DNA from: Pseudomonadales bacterium
GTDB taxonomy: Bacteria; Pseudomonadota; Gammaproteobacteria; Pseudomonadales; JAHEIH01
NCBI GenBank assembly: GCA_023255355.1
Contig: JALRIU010000203.1
Location: forward strand, 1 to 11,864
DNA length: 11,864 nucleotides
Direction of reading: 5' to 3'
The translations under genes were made by a program, and so were the position numbers. Under the pieces are notes generated by a model. The model was not told the origin of the DNA. It did no database searches and saw only the letters and a program-made list of their open reading frames with translations. Positions 1 through 6,281 of this stretch are shown here, one piece after another. Every line of letters starts with the position of its first letter. Positions within the stretch are counted from its first letter, which is position 1.

Positions 1-657
1 GGCTACGAACCACAGGGCGCCGTAGAAATTCAACAGGTATTCGTAAAGTTGTCTGCAAGTCGTGATGCCAGTTGGTTTGAAGAGTTTTTTGCAAGTCACC
101 CTCCTTCAAAAGATCGGGTTGCTGCCAACCAAAAGACAGCCGCTAAATACCCGAAAGGGATGCGCAATAAAGCTGCTTTCGATAACGCGATGCAGCAGCT
201 GCGCAAGGATGAAAAAGCCTATGAAGCTATGCAAAAGGGTGAAGAATCTCTTTCTAAAAAACAGTATGACGAAACGATCAAATTTGCAGATCAAGCGATC
301 GCTATTCAGCCTAAAGAGGGGCTTTTCTGGCAGCTAAAAGGTCAGGCACAGCAAGAGCTTGGTCAACAAAAAGAAGCGGCAGCATCCTATGCTAAAACTG
401 TGCAATATAATCCCCAACTTTTTTCAGGCCACCTCTATCTAGGTATGGTTAATAAGACATTGGGTAATGCCAAGCAGGCCGAAGAAAATTTATTAGCGAG
501 TCGACGTTTGTTGCCAACCGGGATGAGTAGTTTCCACCTAGGTGAACTTGCTCAGCAACGCGGTGATAAATCGGCAGCTCGAACCTACTACAGTGAAGCC
601 GCTCGTGGTGATGGCGCTCTAGCAAAAAGTGCCCAAGAACGTTTACAACAACTTTAA
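1..657 (+). CDS. M48-type metalloprotease with C-terminal TPR repeats, 3' part only
   Basis: The reading frame is open from the first base, so this is the C-terminal 218 residues of a gene that begins outside the window. The first 45 or so residues (GYEPQGAVEIQQ, then FASHPPSKDR) resemble the end of the peptidase domain of secreted M48 (BepA/LoiP-like) metalloproteases, where an 'SHPPS.ER' stretch is common. The HExxH zinc motif would lie upstream and cannot be checked. The rest is helical and fits three to four tetratricopeptide repeats (for example YDETIKFADQAIAIQPKEG, then QQKEAAASYAKTVQYNPQ), as in periplasmic proteases that act in outer-membrane quality control. It ends in two consecutive stops (TAA TAA), 12 bases before polA, so it may be cotranscribed with polA. 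The family call rests on remembered motif similarity. The TPR part is clearer than the protease part. Confidence 0.72.
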   Translation, partial: GYEPQGAVEIQQVFVKLSASRDASWFEEFFASHPPSKDRVAANQKTAAKYPKGMRNKAAFDNAMQQLRKDEKAYEAMQKGEESLSKKQYDETIKFADQAIAIQPKEGLFWQLKGQAQQELGQQKEAAASYAKTVQYNPQLFSGHLYLGMVNKTLGNAKQAEENLLASRRLLPTGMSSFHLGELAQQRGDKSAARTYYSEAARGDGALAKSAQERLQQL

Positions 658-669
658 TAAGGATCATTC

Positions 670-3414
670 ATGGCAGTCGTACTGGTTGACGGTTCATCAT
701 ATCTTTTTCGCGCGTTTCACGCCCTACCTCCGCTAAATAACAGCAAGGGGCAACCCACCGGTGCGGTAAAAGGCGTCATCAACATGCTGCTATCGCTGCA
801 AAAGAACTACCCAGACAGCAAAATCGTGGTGGTATTTGATGCCAAAGGCAAAACCTTTCGTAACGATATGTATAGCGAGTACAAGGCGAATCGCCCGCCG
901 ATGCCAGATGATTTAAGAGTGCAGATTCAGCCTATTCACGACATTGTCGACGCGATGGGATTGCCACGGCTTGTGATTGAGGGTGTCGAGGCTGATGATG
1001 TGATCGGCACCTTGGCGCAACAGGCCACCGAACAGGGTATCGAAACGGTTATTTCCACTGGTGACAAAGATATGGCGCAACTGGTGAGCGACCATGTGAC
1101 ACTCATCAATACCATGACCAATACCGTGATGGACCGAGCGGGGGTGATAGAAAAATTTGGTATCCCCCCAGAGCGAATTATCGATTACTTGGCATTAATG
1201 GGCGACAAAGTTGACAATATTCCAGGGGTTGAAAAGTGTGGGCCAAAAACCGCGGTTAAGTGGTTATTAGAATACGAGTCGCTGCAAGGCGTTATTGAAA
1301 ACGCGGAAAATGTCGGCGGGAAAATTGGTGAAAATCTCCGTGCTGCCCTAGAACAATTGCCGCTTTCATATGATCTTGCCACCATCAAAACCGATGTCGA
1401 CCTTCCGTTTAATTTAGACAGCATCGTTGTTAATGAACCCGATAGCGAAAAGTTATTAGCTTTGTTTGGCGAATTAGAGTTTAAATCATGGGTCACACAA
1501 TTGGGTGCTAGCCAACCGGCAAGCCAAACTAATGGCCAATCTCAAGTTGACATGTTTGGCGGTGCTGAAGAAGCACCTGTAATAGCCCCTGCAGTAGCCC
1601 CAGAGCACATAGATTATCAATGTATTTTAGAGCAATCGCAGTTTGATCAATGGTTAAAAAAATTACAATCAGCTGAACTCTTTGCCTTTGATACAGAAAC
1701 GACTGGCCTTGAATACATGCACGCAAAAATTGTTGGTGTGTCGTTTGCGGTCACTGCTGGGGAGGCCGCCTATGTGCCTTTACAGCACGACTATCTTGGG
1801 GCGCCACAGCAACTAGCGTTTGACGATGTCATGGCTGCCTTGAAACCCCTGCTTGAAGATGCAAGCAAAGCTAAGGTCGGACAAAATTTAAAATACGATA
1901 AACATATATTGCAAAATCACGGCATCATTCTCCGCGGTATTAGCCACGATACTATGCTGCAATCCTACGTATTGGATTCAACCGCTGGTCGCCATGATAT
2001 GGATAGCCTTGCCGAACGTATGTTGGGTGTGAATACGGTGCACTTCGAGGATATAGCGGGCAAGGGCTCAAAACAGCTGACGTTTAATCAAATCAACCTA
2101 GAAGAAGCCGCTAAATACGCCGCAGAAGACGCCGATATCACCCTGCGTTTGCATCAGCATATGTGGCCTCAATTACAGTCCAGCCCAGGCTTATTAGAAG
2201 TTTATCAAAAGATTGAAATGCCGCTCGTAAACGTGATTCAACATATTGAGCGCAATGGCACCCTCATTGATCGCAATATGTTGGCGCAACAAAGTATGGT
2301 CATAAGTCAGCGGCTAGAAGAATTGACCACAGAGGCCTATCAATTGGCAGGCAAGGAATTTAATTTAAGTTCCACCAAACAATTGGGACAAATTCTTTTC
2401 GAAGAGCTAAATCTGCCAGTCATTAAAAAAACCCCAAAAGGTGCACCTTCAACGGCCGAAGAGGTGCTTGTTGAATTAGCGGAAGATTACGATCTGCCAA
2501 GGGTCTTGATGGAGTTTCGTGGCTTGAGCAAACTTAAGTCTACCTATACAGATAAACTAGGCGATATGGTTAACCTAGATACCGGTCGATTACATACATC
2601 CTACAATCAAGCGGTCGCCGCAACAGGAAGGCTATCAAGTACTGAGCCTAACTTACAAAATATACCAATTCGCACCGCCGAAGGTCGTAAAATTCGTCAA
2701 GCCTTTATCGCCGCACCAGGGTACAAAATAATTGCCGCTGATTACTCACAGATTGAATTGCGTATCATGGCGCACCTATCTAAAGATGAAGGTTTACTGC
2801 GCGCCTTTGCTAAAGGTGAAGATATTCACAAAGCTGCCGCCGCAGAAGTCTATGGTGTCACCATAGAAGAGGTAACATCAGATATGCGTCGCAGCGCCAA
2901 GGCCGTTAACTTTGGTCTTATCTATGGCATGTCGGCATTTGGATTAGCCAAGCAATTACACATAGGCCGCAGCGAAGCGCAAGAATTTATCGACCGCTAT
3001 TTCACCACCTACCCAGGGGTGAAGCGTTATATGGATGTCACTCGCAGCGAGGCATCTGAAAAAGGTTATGTAGAAACCCTGCGTGGACGGCGCCTTAATC
3101 TTCCTGAAATTAATTCGTCAAACGGAATGCGTCGACAAGCAGCAGAAAGAACCGCGATCAATGCACCAATGCAAGGTACCGCCGCGGACATCATCAAACT
3201 AGCCATGCTCGCCGTAGAACAATGGCTTAATAGTAGTCATGTTGATGCTCGTATGATTATGCAAGTCCACGATGAACTTGTGTTTGAAGTTGCAGAAGAC
3301 CAAGTAGAGCACGTAAAAGCCAAAGTGATTGAATTGATGGCAGGGGCGGAGAGTTTGAGTGTGCCGCTGGTGGTTGAGGCGGATGTTGGATTGAATTGGG
3401 ACCAAGCGCACTAG
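670..3414 (+). CDS. polA: DNA polymerase I
   Basis: This 914-residue protein is close to the E. coli length (928). It fills repair gaps and removes Okazaki primers. Three domains follow in order. The 5'-3' exonuclease (about 1-290) begins MAVVLVDGSSYLFRAFHA and carries the acidic EADD and GDKD motifs. The 3'-5' proofreading exonuclease (about 320-515) has an intact active site: D341 and E343 in FDTETTGL, D410 in NLKYDKH, Y483 and D487 in YAAEDAD. The polymerase (about 520-914) has motif A with D691 in DYSQIELR, the O helix with R740, K744, F748 and Y752, and motif C with H867-D868-E869. Spacing from the E. coli residues is a constant 14 from the exonuclease YAAED motif on, so nothing is missing. 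The start follows AAGGA 8 bases upstream. No clear intrinsic terminator follows. Confidence 0.98.
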   Translation: MAVVLVDGSSYLFRAFHALPPLNNSKGQPTGAVKGVINMLLSLQKNYPDSKIVVVFDAKGKTFRNDMYSEYKANRPPMPDDLRVQIQPIHDIVDAMGLPRLVIEGVEADDVIGTLAQQATEQGIETVISTGDKDMAQLVSDHVTLINTMTNTVMDRAGVIEKFGIPPERIIDYLALMGDKVDNIPGVEKCGPKTAVKWLLEYESLQGVIENAENVGGKIGENLRAALEQLPLSYDLATIKTDVDLPFNLDSIVVNEPDSEKLLALFGELEFKSWVTQLGASQPASQTNGQSQVDMFGGAEEAPVIAPAVAPEHIDYQCILEQSQFDQWLKKLQSAELFAFDTETTGLEYMHAKIVGVSFAVTAGEAAYVPLQHDYLGAPQQLAFDDVMAALKPLLEDASKAKVGQNLKYDKHILQNHGIILRGISHDTMLQSYVLDSTAGRHDMDSLAERMLGVNTVHFEDIAGKGSKQLTFNQINLEEAAKYAAEDADITLRLHQHMWPQLQSSPGLLEVYQKIEMPLVNVIQHIERNGTLIDRNMLAQQSMVISQRLEELTTEAYQLAGKEFNLSSTKQLGQILFEELNLPVIKKTPKGAPSTAEEVLVELAEDYDLPRVLMEFRGLSKLKSTYTDKLGDMVNLDTGRLHTSYNQAVAATGRLSSTEPNLQNIPIRTAEGRKIRQAFIAAPGYKIIAADYSQIELRIMAHLSKDEGLLRAFAKGEDIHKAAAAEVYGVTIEEVTSDMRRSAKAVNFGLIYGMSAFGLAKQLHIGRSEAQEFIDRYFTTYPGVKRYMDVTRSEASEKGYVETLRGRRLNLPEINSSNGMRRQAAERTAINAPMQGTAADIIKLAMLAVEQWLNSSHVDARMIMQVHDELVFEVAEDQVEHVKAKVIELMAGAESLSVPLVVEADVGLNWDQAH

Positions 3415-3430
3415 ATCGCTTTAAAAGCTA

Positions 3431-3542
3431 TTGCGATTAGTTGGCGGTCGTTAAATTTGATTTCAAAGTCCTCATTTATGACTTATAAACTGCGGCTTCT
3501 CAATAAAATTTGCCTACGCCAACCTGCTCTCATAACGCTTTT
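3431..3542. repeat. Intergenic palindromic repeat, copy 1 (long form)
   Basis: This is the first of two direct copies in the gap between polA and engB. Both begin TTGCGATT and share about 57 almost identical bases from TTGGCGGTCG to ACTTATAAACT, then a shared tail from CGCCAACCTGCT to CATAACGCTTT. This copy has 23 extra bases before the tail. GTTGGCG (3440-3446) is complementary to CGCCAAC (3517-3523), so the unit can fold on itself. The inner AAGTCAT/ATGACTT stem of copy 2 carries one mismatch here (AAGTCCT). Confidence 0.8.
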
Positions 3543-3552
3543 AACTTGATGA

Positions 3553-3640
3553 TTGCGATTGGTTGGCGGTCGTTAAATTTGATTTCAAAGTCATCATTTA
3601 TGACTTATAAACTTTCGCCAACCTGCTTTCATAACGCTTT
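3553..3640. repeat. Intergenic palindromic repeat, copy 2 (short form)
   Basis: This is the second direct copy, 122 bases after the first. Its terminal inverted repeat is perfect: GGTTGGCG (3561-3568) and CGCCAACC (3616-3623). Inside lies a hairpin AAGTCAT (3588-3594), loop CATTT, ATGACTT (3600-3606), preceded by a small TTTGA-TT-TCAAA palindrome. No open reading frame is apparent. It looks like a non-coding, MITE- or REP-like intergenic repeat, but the family is not one I recognise. Confidence 0.8.
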
Positions 3641-3648
3641 CCATGAAT

Positions 3649-3673
3649 GTGGGAGGCCGCTTTAGCGGGCGAT
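3649..3673 (+). repeat. REP-like palindromic element
   Basis: TGTGGGAGGCCGC-TTTA-GCGGGCGAT has a GTGG head followed by a short imperfect GC-rich palindrome (CCGC, loop TTTA, GCGG). That matches the general form of REP sequences of pseudomonads and relatives, which are moved by REP-associated tyrosine transposases. It is much more GC-rich than the surrounding gap. Only one copy is in the window, so family membership cannot be tested here. Confidence 0.45.
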
Positions 3674-3706
3674 AAAATGATCAAGAAAATAAGACAAATT
3701 TAGAGC

Positions 3707-3734
3707 AAAAAAAACCCGACAAGTTGTGCCGGGT
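3707..3734 (-). terminator. Intrinsic terminator of small-RNA copy 1 and engB
   Basis: On the minus strand, a 7-bp stem ACCCGGC (3734-3728) pairs with GTCGGGT (3720-3714) with one G-U pair, followed by eight T (3714-3707). It would also end engB transcripts that read through, since no hairpin lies between the engB stop and this site. Confidence 0.85.
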
Positions 3735-3788
3735 ATAGATAAAACATCTTCAATATACAGGGAGATAAAACTAAAGTCTCGCAGACTT
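3707..3788 (-). ncRNA. Putative small regulatory RNA, copy 1
   Basis: About 82 bases on the minus strand, from a predicted 5' end at 3788/3787 to the end of an eight-T tract at 3707. In order: a 5' hairpin AAGTCT-GCG-AGACTT; an unpaired-looking linker containing UCUCCCUG and U-rich stretches; and a terminator hairpin ACCCGGC/GTCGGGT with the T tract. The same sequence occurs at 11285-11366 on the opposite strand with three differences, all in the terminator hairpin. One of these turns a G-C pair into a G-U pair, so the stem is kept. It lies just downstream of engB on the same strand, with its own predicted promoter. No Rfam family is recognised. It could instead serve only as the engB terminator, but identity across the whole transcript argues for an RNA product. 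Confidence 0.62.
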
Positions 3789-3793
3789 ATTAC

Positions 3794-3820
3794 ATAGACC
3801 CTGTCAAAATTGTTAAGTTC
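3794..3820 (-). promoter_or_regulatory. Predicted RpoE/AlgU-type promoter of small-RNA copy 1
   Basis: On the minus strand, GAACTT (3820-3815), a 15-base spacer, then GTCTAT (3799-3794). This fits the known sigma-E/AlgU pattern (GAACTT, 15-16 bases, TCTnA-like). It places the transcript start at about 3788, where near-identity with the second copy begins. An A/T tract lies directly upstream, reaching into the engB stop codon. The same arrangement with the same spacer length occurs at 11253-11279. Confidence 0.55.
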
Positions 3821-3838
3821 AAAAATAATTAAAAAATT

Positions 3839-4483
3839 TTAAATATTTTCTTCGTGGGGTAATAACCAGCTATTCAATTTGCTTCTTAATTGGTCTAAAC
3901 CTGTCTGTTTGAGAGAAGAAAACAACTGCACACTCACATTATCACCATCAGCAGCAATGGTTTTCTTAACCATCAACAAGGTATTCGATGCAGGTCCTTT
4001 CTTCAATTTGTCTGATTTAGTAAGCAACACATGTACCTTCATACCTGACTTTCGACACCAATCAAGCATCATCGTGTCAAAGTCTTGTAAGGGGTGTCGA
4101 CAATCCATGAGTAACACTAATCCTTTTAAAGAGTCTCTTTTTTGGAGATATTCCTCTAAGTGTTTTTGCCATTTGAGTTTGACTGCTAGAGGCACCTTGG
4201 CAAAGCCATAGCCAGGAAGGTCCACAAGACGGGTATGTTCATTGCCAAGTGTAAAAAAGTTAATTAACTGTGTTCGTCCTGGTGTTTTACTAGTTCGTGC
4301 AAGTTTTTTAGACTGGGTTAAGCAGTTTATCGAAGAAGATTTTCCAGCGTTTGATCTGCCTGCAAAAGCAACTTCAACGCCACTATCTGCAGGACATTGC
4401 GCCAATGTTGGCGCACTCATCATAAATGTAGCTGCCTGAAAATTAATTTTGACGGGTTTTTCATCCATGTCGCTGGTATTCAT
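3839..4483 (-). CDS. engB: Ribosome-biogenesis GTPase EngB (YihA/YsxC)
   Basis: An essential-type TRAFAC GTPase that assists large-subunit assembly. With the start at 4483 it has 214 residues (E. coli 210). It has G1 GRSNAGKSS (42-50), the G2 Thr within KTPGRTQ (about 66), G3 DLPGYG (87-92), G4 TKSDK (154-158), and a G5-like FSSLKQTG near the end. The family signature TFMMSAP precedes G1. The frame is open up to an ATG at 4522, but that would add 13 residues with no family counterpart, and a predicted minus-strand promoter would start transcription at or below it. An ATG at 4468 is a second possibility. None of these starts has a strong Shine-Dalgarno. It is transcribed away from the cytochrome genes and toward small-RNA copy 1. 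Confidence 0.95.
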   Translation of the reverse strand: MNTSDMDEKPVKINFQAATFMMSAPTLAQCPADSGVEVAFAGRSNAGKSSSINCLTQSKKLARTSKTPGRTQLINFFTLGNEHTRLVDLPGYGFAKVPLAVKLKWQKHLEEYLQKRDSLKGLVLLMDCRHPLQDFDTMMLDWCRKSGMKVHVLLTKSDKLKKGPASNTLLMVKKTIAADGDNVSVQLFSSLKQTGLDQLRSKLNSWLLPHEENI

Positions 4484-4506
4484 ACTAAGTTTCACTATTA
4501 TCTTGG

Positions 4507-4535
4507 TTTCACCGCGCATCATTTATGTATATAAT
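4507..4535 (+). promoter_or_regulatory. Predicted promoter of the cytochrome c genes
   Basis: A perfect -10 TATAAT (4530-4535) faces the cytochrome genes and would start transcription near 4542. The -35 region at 17-base spacing (TTTCAC, 4507-4512) is poor, so an activator may be needed. The -10 is flanked by an inverted repeat, CGCGCAT (4513-4519) and ATGCGCG (4534-4540), that also covers the engB -10. Confidence 0.45.
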
Positions 4536-4554
4536 GCGCGTCTTATTTTCTAAA
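4526..4554 (-). promoter_or_regulatory. Predicted sigma-70 promoter of engB
   Basis: On the minus strand, TTTAGA (4554-4549), 17 bases, TATACA (4531-4526), each matching 4 of 6 consensus bases. The start would fall near 4519, just past the ATG at 4522, which favours the engB start at 4483. Confidence 0.4.
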
Positions 4555-4555
4555 G

Positions 4556-4576
4556 TGCATCTTACCACGAGATGCA
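4556..4576 (+). promoter_or_regulatory. 5'-UTR hairpin upstream of cytochrome c5
   Basis: TGCATCT (4556-4562) and AGATGCA (4570-4576) form a perfect 7-bp stem with a 7-base loop (TACCACG), 21 bases before the cytochrome ATG and just past the predicted transcript start. It has no T tract, so it is not a terminator. It may be an mRNA-stabilising hairpin or a protein-binding palindrome. Confidence 0.4.
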
Positions 4577-4597
4577 GTTATATAACCGGGGGTTATT

Positions 4598-4897
4598 ATG
4601 TTTAAGAAAGTTATTTTGGTTGCTGCTGCTACCTTGATTAGTTCTGCTGCTATTGCTGACGCTGCGATGGATAAATTTGCTAAATCATGTAACGTTTGCC
4701 ACGCAACTGGTGCTGCCGGAGCCCCAAAAGTTGGTGCGCCAGAGTGGGCTGACCGTTTGGCTGCTGCAGGTGGTATGGACGGTCTTTTGAAAAGTGTTCA
4801 AAACGGTAAAAATGCTATGCCTCCAAAAGGTTTATGCTATGACTGTACTGATGATGAATATAAAGCAATGATCAATCATTTGATCTCTGGTAAATAA
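4598..4897 (+). CDS. Periplasmic cytochrome c5-family protein
   Basis: A 99-residue class I c-type cytochrome. A signal peptide (about residues 1-20 or 22, MFKKVILVAAATLISSAAIA) is followed by one heme-attachment motif CNVCH (31-35), with H35 as proximal ligand. M74 in NAMPPKG is the likely distal ligand. The C80-Y-D-C83 pair near the C-terminus is the extra cysteine pair typical of cytochrome c5. The probable role is small-electron-carrier transfer between respiratory complexes in the periplasm. The start is preceded by GGGGG at 4588-4592. The gene is followed after 17 bases by cytochrome c4 on the same strand, so the two are probably cotranscribed. Electron partners cannot be told from the sequence. 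Confidence 0.9.
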   Translation: MFKKVILVAAATLISSAAIADAAMDKFAKSCNVCHATGAAGAPKVGAPEWADRLAAAGGMDGLLKSVQNGKNAMPPKGLCYDCTDDEYKAMINHLISGK

Positions 4898-4914
4898 GTT
4901 AGATTGGAAAGATC

Positions 4915-5520
4915 ATGAAATTTCTTGTTAAAACTCTTTTTGTACTACTCGCAACTATTTCAGTAGCTCATGCTGCTGGAGATGCTGGTGCAGGTAAAGG
5001 TAAAGCTGCAAGCTGTGCAGCATGTCACGGTGCTGATGGTAACAGCATGGTTGGTACCTTTCCTAAATTGGCTGGTCAAGGTGCAAAATACTTATTAAAG
5101 CAAATGAAAGATATCCGTGATGGTGCACGCTCTGTGCCTGCGATGGCCGGTCAAGTTGACAACATGAGCGACCAAGACCTTGCTGATATCGCTGCGTATT
5201 ATGCAGGCCTGTCACAGACACCAGGTGCCTCTAAAGACGAAGGTCTTGCACTTGCAGAATCACTCTATCGTGCTGGTAATGCTGATGTAGGTATTACTGC
5301 ATGTACCGCGTGTCACTCGCCTCGTGGTTTGGGTAATGCTCCTGCTGGTTTCCCTCGCATTGCAGGTCAGCATGCTGAGTATTTAGCGATTCAGCTTAAA
5401 GCCTTCCGTGATGGTGCACGTAACAACGATGGCGATAGCAAAATGATGCGCAGTGTTGTAGAACGTTTGCGTGATGACGAAATTCAAGCGCTTTCTAACT
5501 ATATAGCAGGCCTTCGTTAA
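4915..5520 (+). CDS. Diheme cytochrome c4
   Basis: A 201-residue protein with a cleavable signal peptide (cleavage likely after AHA, residue 20) and two homologous class I heme domains. CAACH is at 34-38 and CTACH at 130-134. Candidate Met ligands are M77 (VPAMAGQ) and M177/M178 (DSKMMRS). The duplicated architecture and the repeated 'FPxxAGQ...YL..Q...RDGAR' stretches are diagnostic of cytochrome c4, which passes electrons to terminal oxidases. It is often found with cytochrome c5-like and dsbA genes in pseudomonads, as here. GGAAAG lies just before the ATG. The gene ends 13 bases before a strong intrinsic terminator, which closes the two-cytochrome operon. Confidence 0.95.
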   Translation: MKFLVKTLFVLLATISVAHAAGDAGAGKGKAASCAACHGADGNSMVGTFPKLAGQGAKYLLKQMKDIRDGARSVPAMAGQVDNMSDQDLADIAAYYAGLSQTPGASKDEGLALAESLYRAGNADVGITACTACHSPRGLGNAPAGFPRIAGQHAEYLAIQLKAFRDGARNNDGDSKMMRSVVERLRDDEIQALSNYIAGLR

Positions 5521-5533
5521 TTTGTGTCTTTAT

Positions 5534-5563
5534 GTTGCGGCCTTAAGGGCCGCAACTTTTTTT
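5534..5563 (+). terminator. Intrinsic terminator after cytochrome c4
   Basis: GTTGCGGCC (5534-5542), loop TTAAG, GGCCGCAAC (5548-5556) form a perfect 9-bp stem followed by seven T (5557-5563). It separates the cytochrome operon from dsbA. Confidence 0.95.
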
Positions 5564-5587
5564 ACCCCCTTCCCTGTGTCCTTAGCG

Positions 5588-5593
5588 TATAAT
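5588..5593 (+). promoter_or_regulatory. Predicted -10 element of the dsbA promoter
   Basis: A perfect TATAAT lies 50 bases before the dsbA ATG and 25 bases after the preceding terminator. No good -35 hexamer is present at 16-18 bases, as the region is C-rich. The promoter is inferred mainly from position. Confidence 0.4.
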
Positions 5594-5642
5594 CTGCTAC
5601 ATTAATTTCATATTTTTGCTATACGAACTTAAGGAGTTTTCA

Positions 5643-6278
5643 ATGTTGTCTCGATTAAGCCATCTGGTTATTGCGCTTTTGTTTTTACCTCTCTTTGCTT
5701 GCGCAGCTGATAGCGATCAATATCAAGAAGGTGTGCACTATGTAACATTACCTCAGCCTGTACCCACTCAAACCGGTGATAAGGTCGAGGTTGCTGAAGT
5801 CTTTTGGTATGGCTGCGGACATTGTTATTCATTTGAACCCCTGATTAATGCATGGAAAAAATCATTGCCAGAAGGTGCTGAATTGGTTCGTAGCCCAGCA
5901 ATTTGGCGTAATGAAATGAAGATTCATGCGCAAATGTATTATGCGGCTGATGCCCTAGGTATGTTGGATAAATTACATGAGCCGTTATTTAGTGCCATGC
6001 ATGTTGATCATAAACGCTTGCTTAGCGAAGATGAAATTTTCCCGATTTTTGCTGCGCAAGGTGTTGATCGAGCTCAATTTGACAAAGTATTTAGTTCATT
6101 CAAGGTGAGAAGCGACGTCAATAGAGCAGATGCTCGTCAACGCGGTTATAAAATTTCTGGCACCCCTGAGCTAGTGGTGAATGGGAAATATCGTATCTCT
6201 AGCCGTATGACCGGTTCACAAGCAGACATGCTGAAAGTTGCAAGCTATCTGGTGGATCGCGAACTCGCAGCTAAATAG
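5643..6278 (+). CDS. dsbA: Thiol:disulfide interchange protein DsbA
   Basis: A 211-residue periplasmic oxidase that introduces disulfides into exported proteins. The start at 5643 is chosen because AAGGAG (5631-5636) sits 6 bases upstream. An upstream in-frame TTG at 5616 would overlap that site. The N-terminus is a signal peptide ending LPLFACAADS, which could be cut after ACA or read as a weak lipobox (LFAC, C20). The thioredoxin fold has its active site in FWYGCGHC (C58-G59-H60-C61) and the cis-proline in SGTPELVVNG. The dipeptide between the cysteines is Gly-His instead of the classical Pro-His of E. coli DsbA. It may help fold cysteine-bearing envelope proteins. The TSUP gene begins 3 bases after its TAG stop. 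Confidence 0.95.
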   Translation: MLSRLSHLVIALLFLPLFACAADSDQYQEGVHYVTLPQPVPTQTGDKVEVAEVFWYGCGHCYSFEPLINAWKKSLPEGAELVRSPAIWRNEMKIHAQMYYAADALGMLDKLHEPLFSAMHVDHKRLLSEDEIFPIFAAQGVDRAQFDKVFSSFKVRSDVNRADARQRGYKISGTPELVVNGKYRISSRMTGSQADMLKVASYLVDRELAAK

Positions 6279-6281
6279 TCT

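Noticed and set aside
3414..3440. ATCGC/GCGAT hairpin as polA terminator
   Set aside because: Only five pairs, a long loop and no T tract.
4484..4522. Longer engB N-terminus from ATG at 4522
   Set aside because: Adds 13 residues with no family counterpart and lies at or upstream of the predicted transcript start.
5616..5642. Longer dsbA from TTG at 5616
   Set aside because: The AAGGAG ribosome site for the ATG at 5643 lies inside this extension, and the signal peptide begins properly at 5643.
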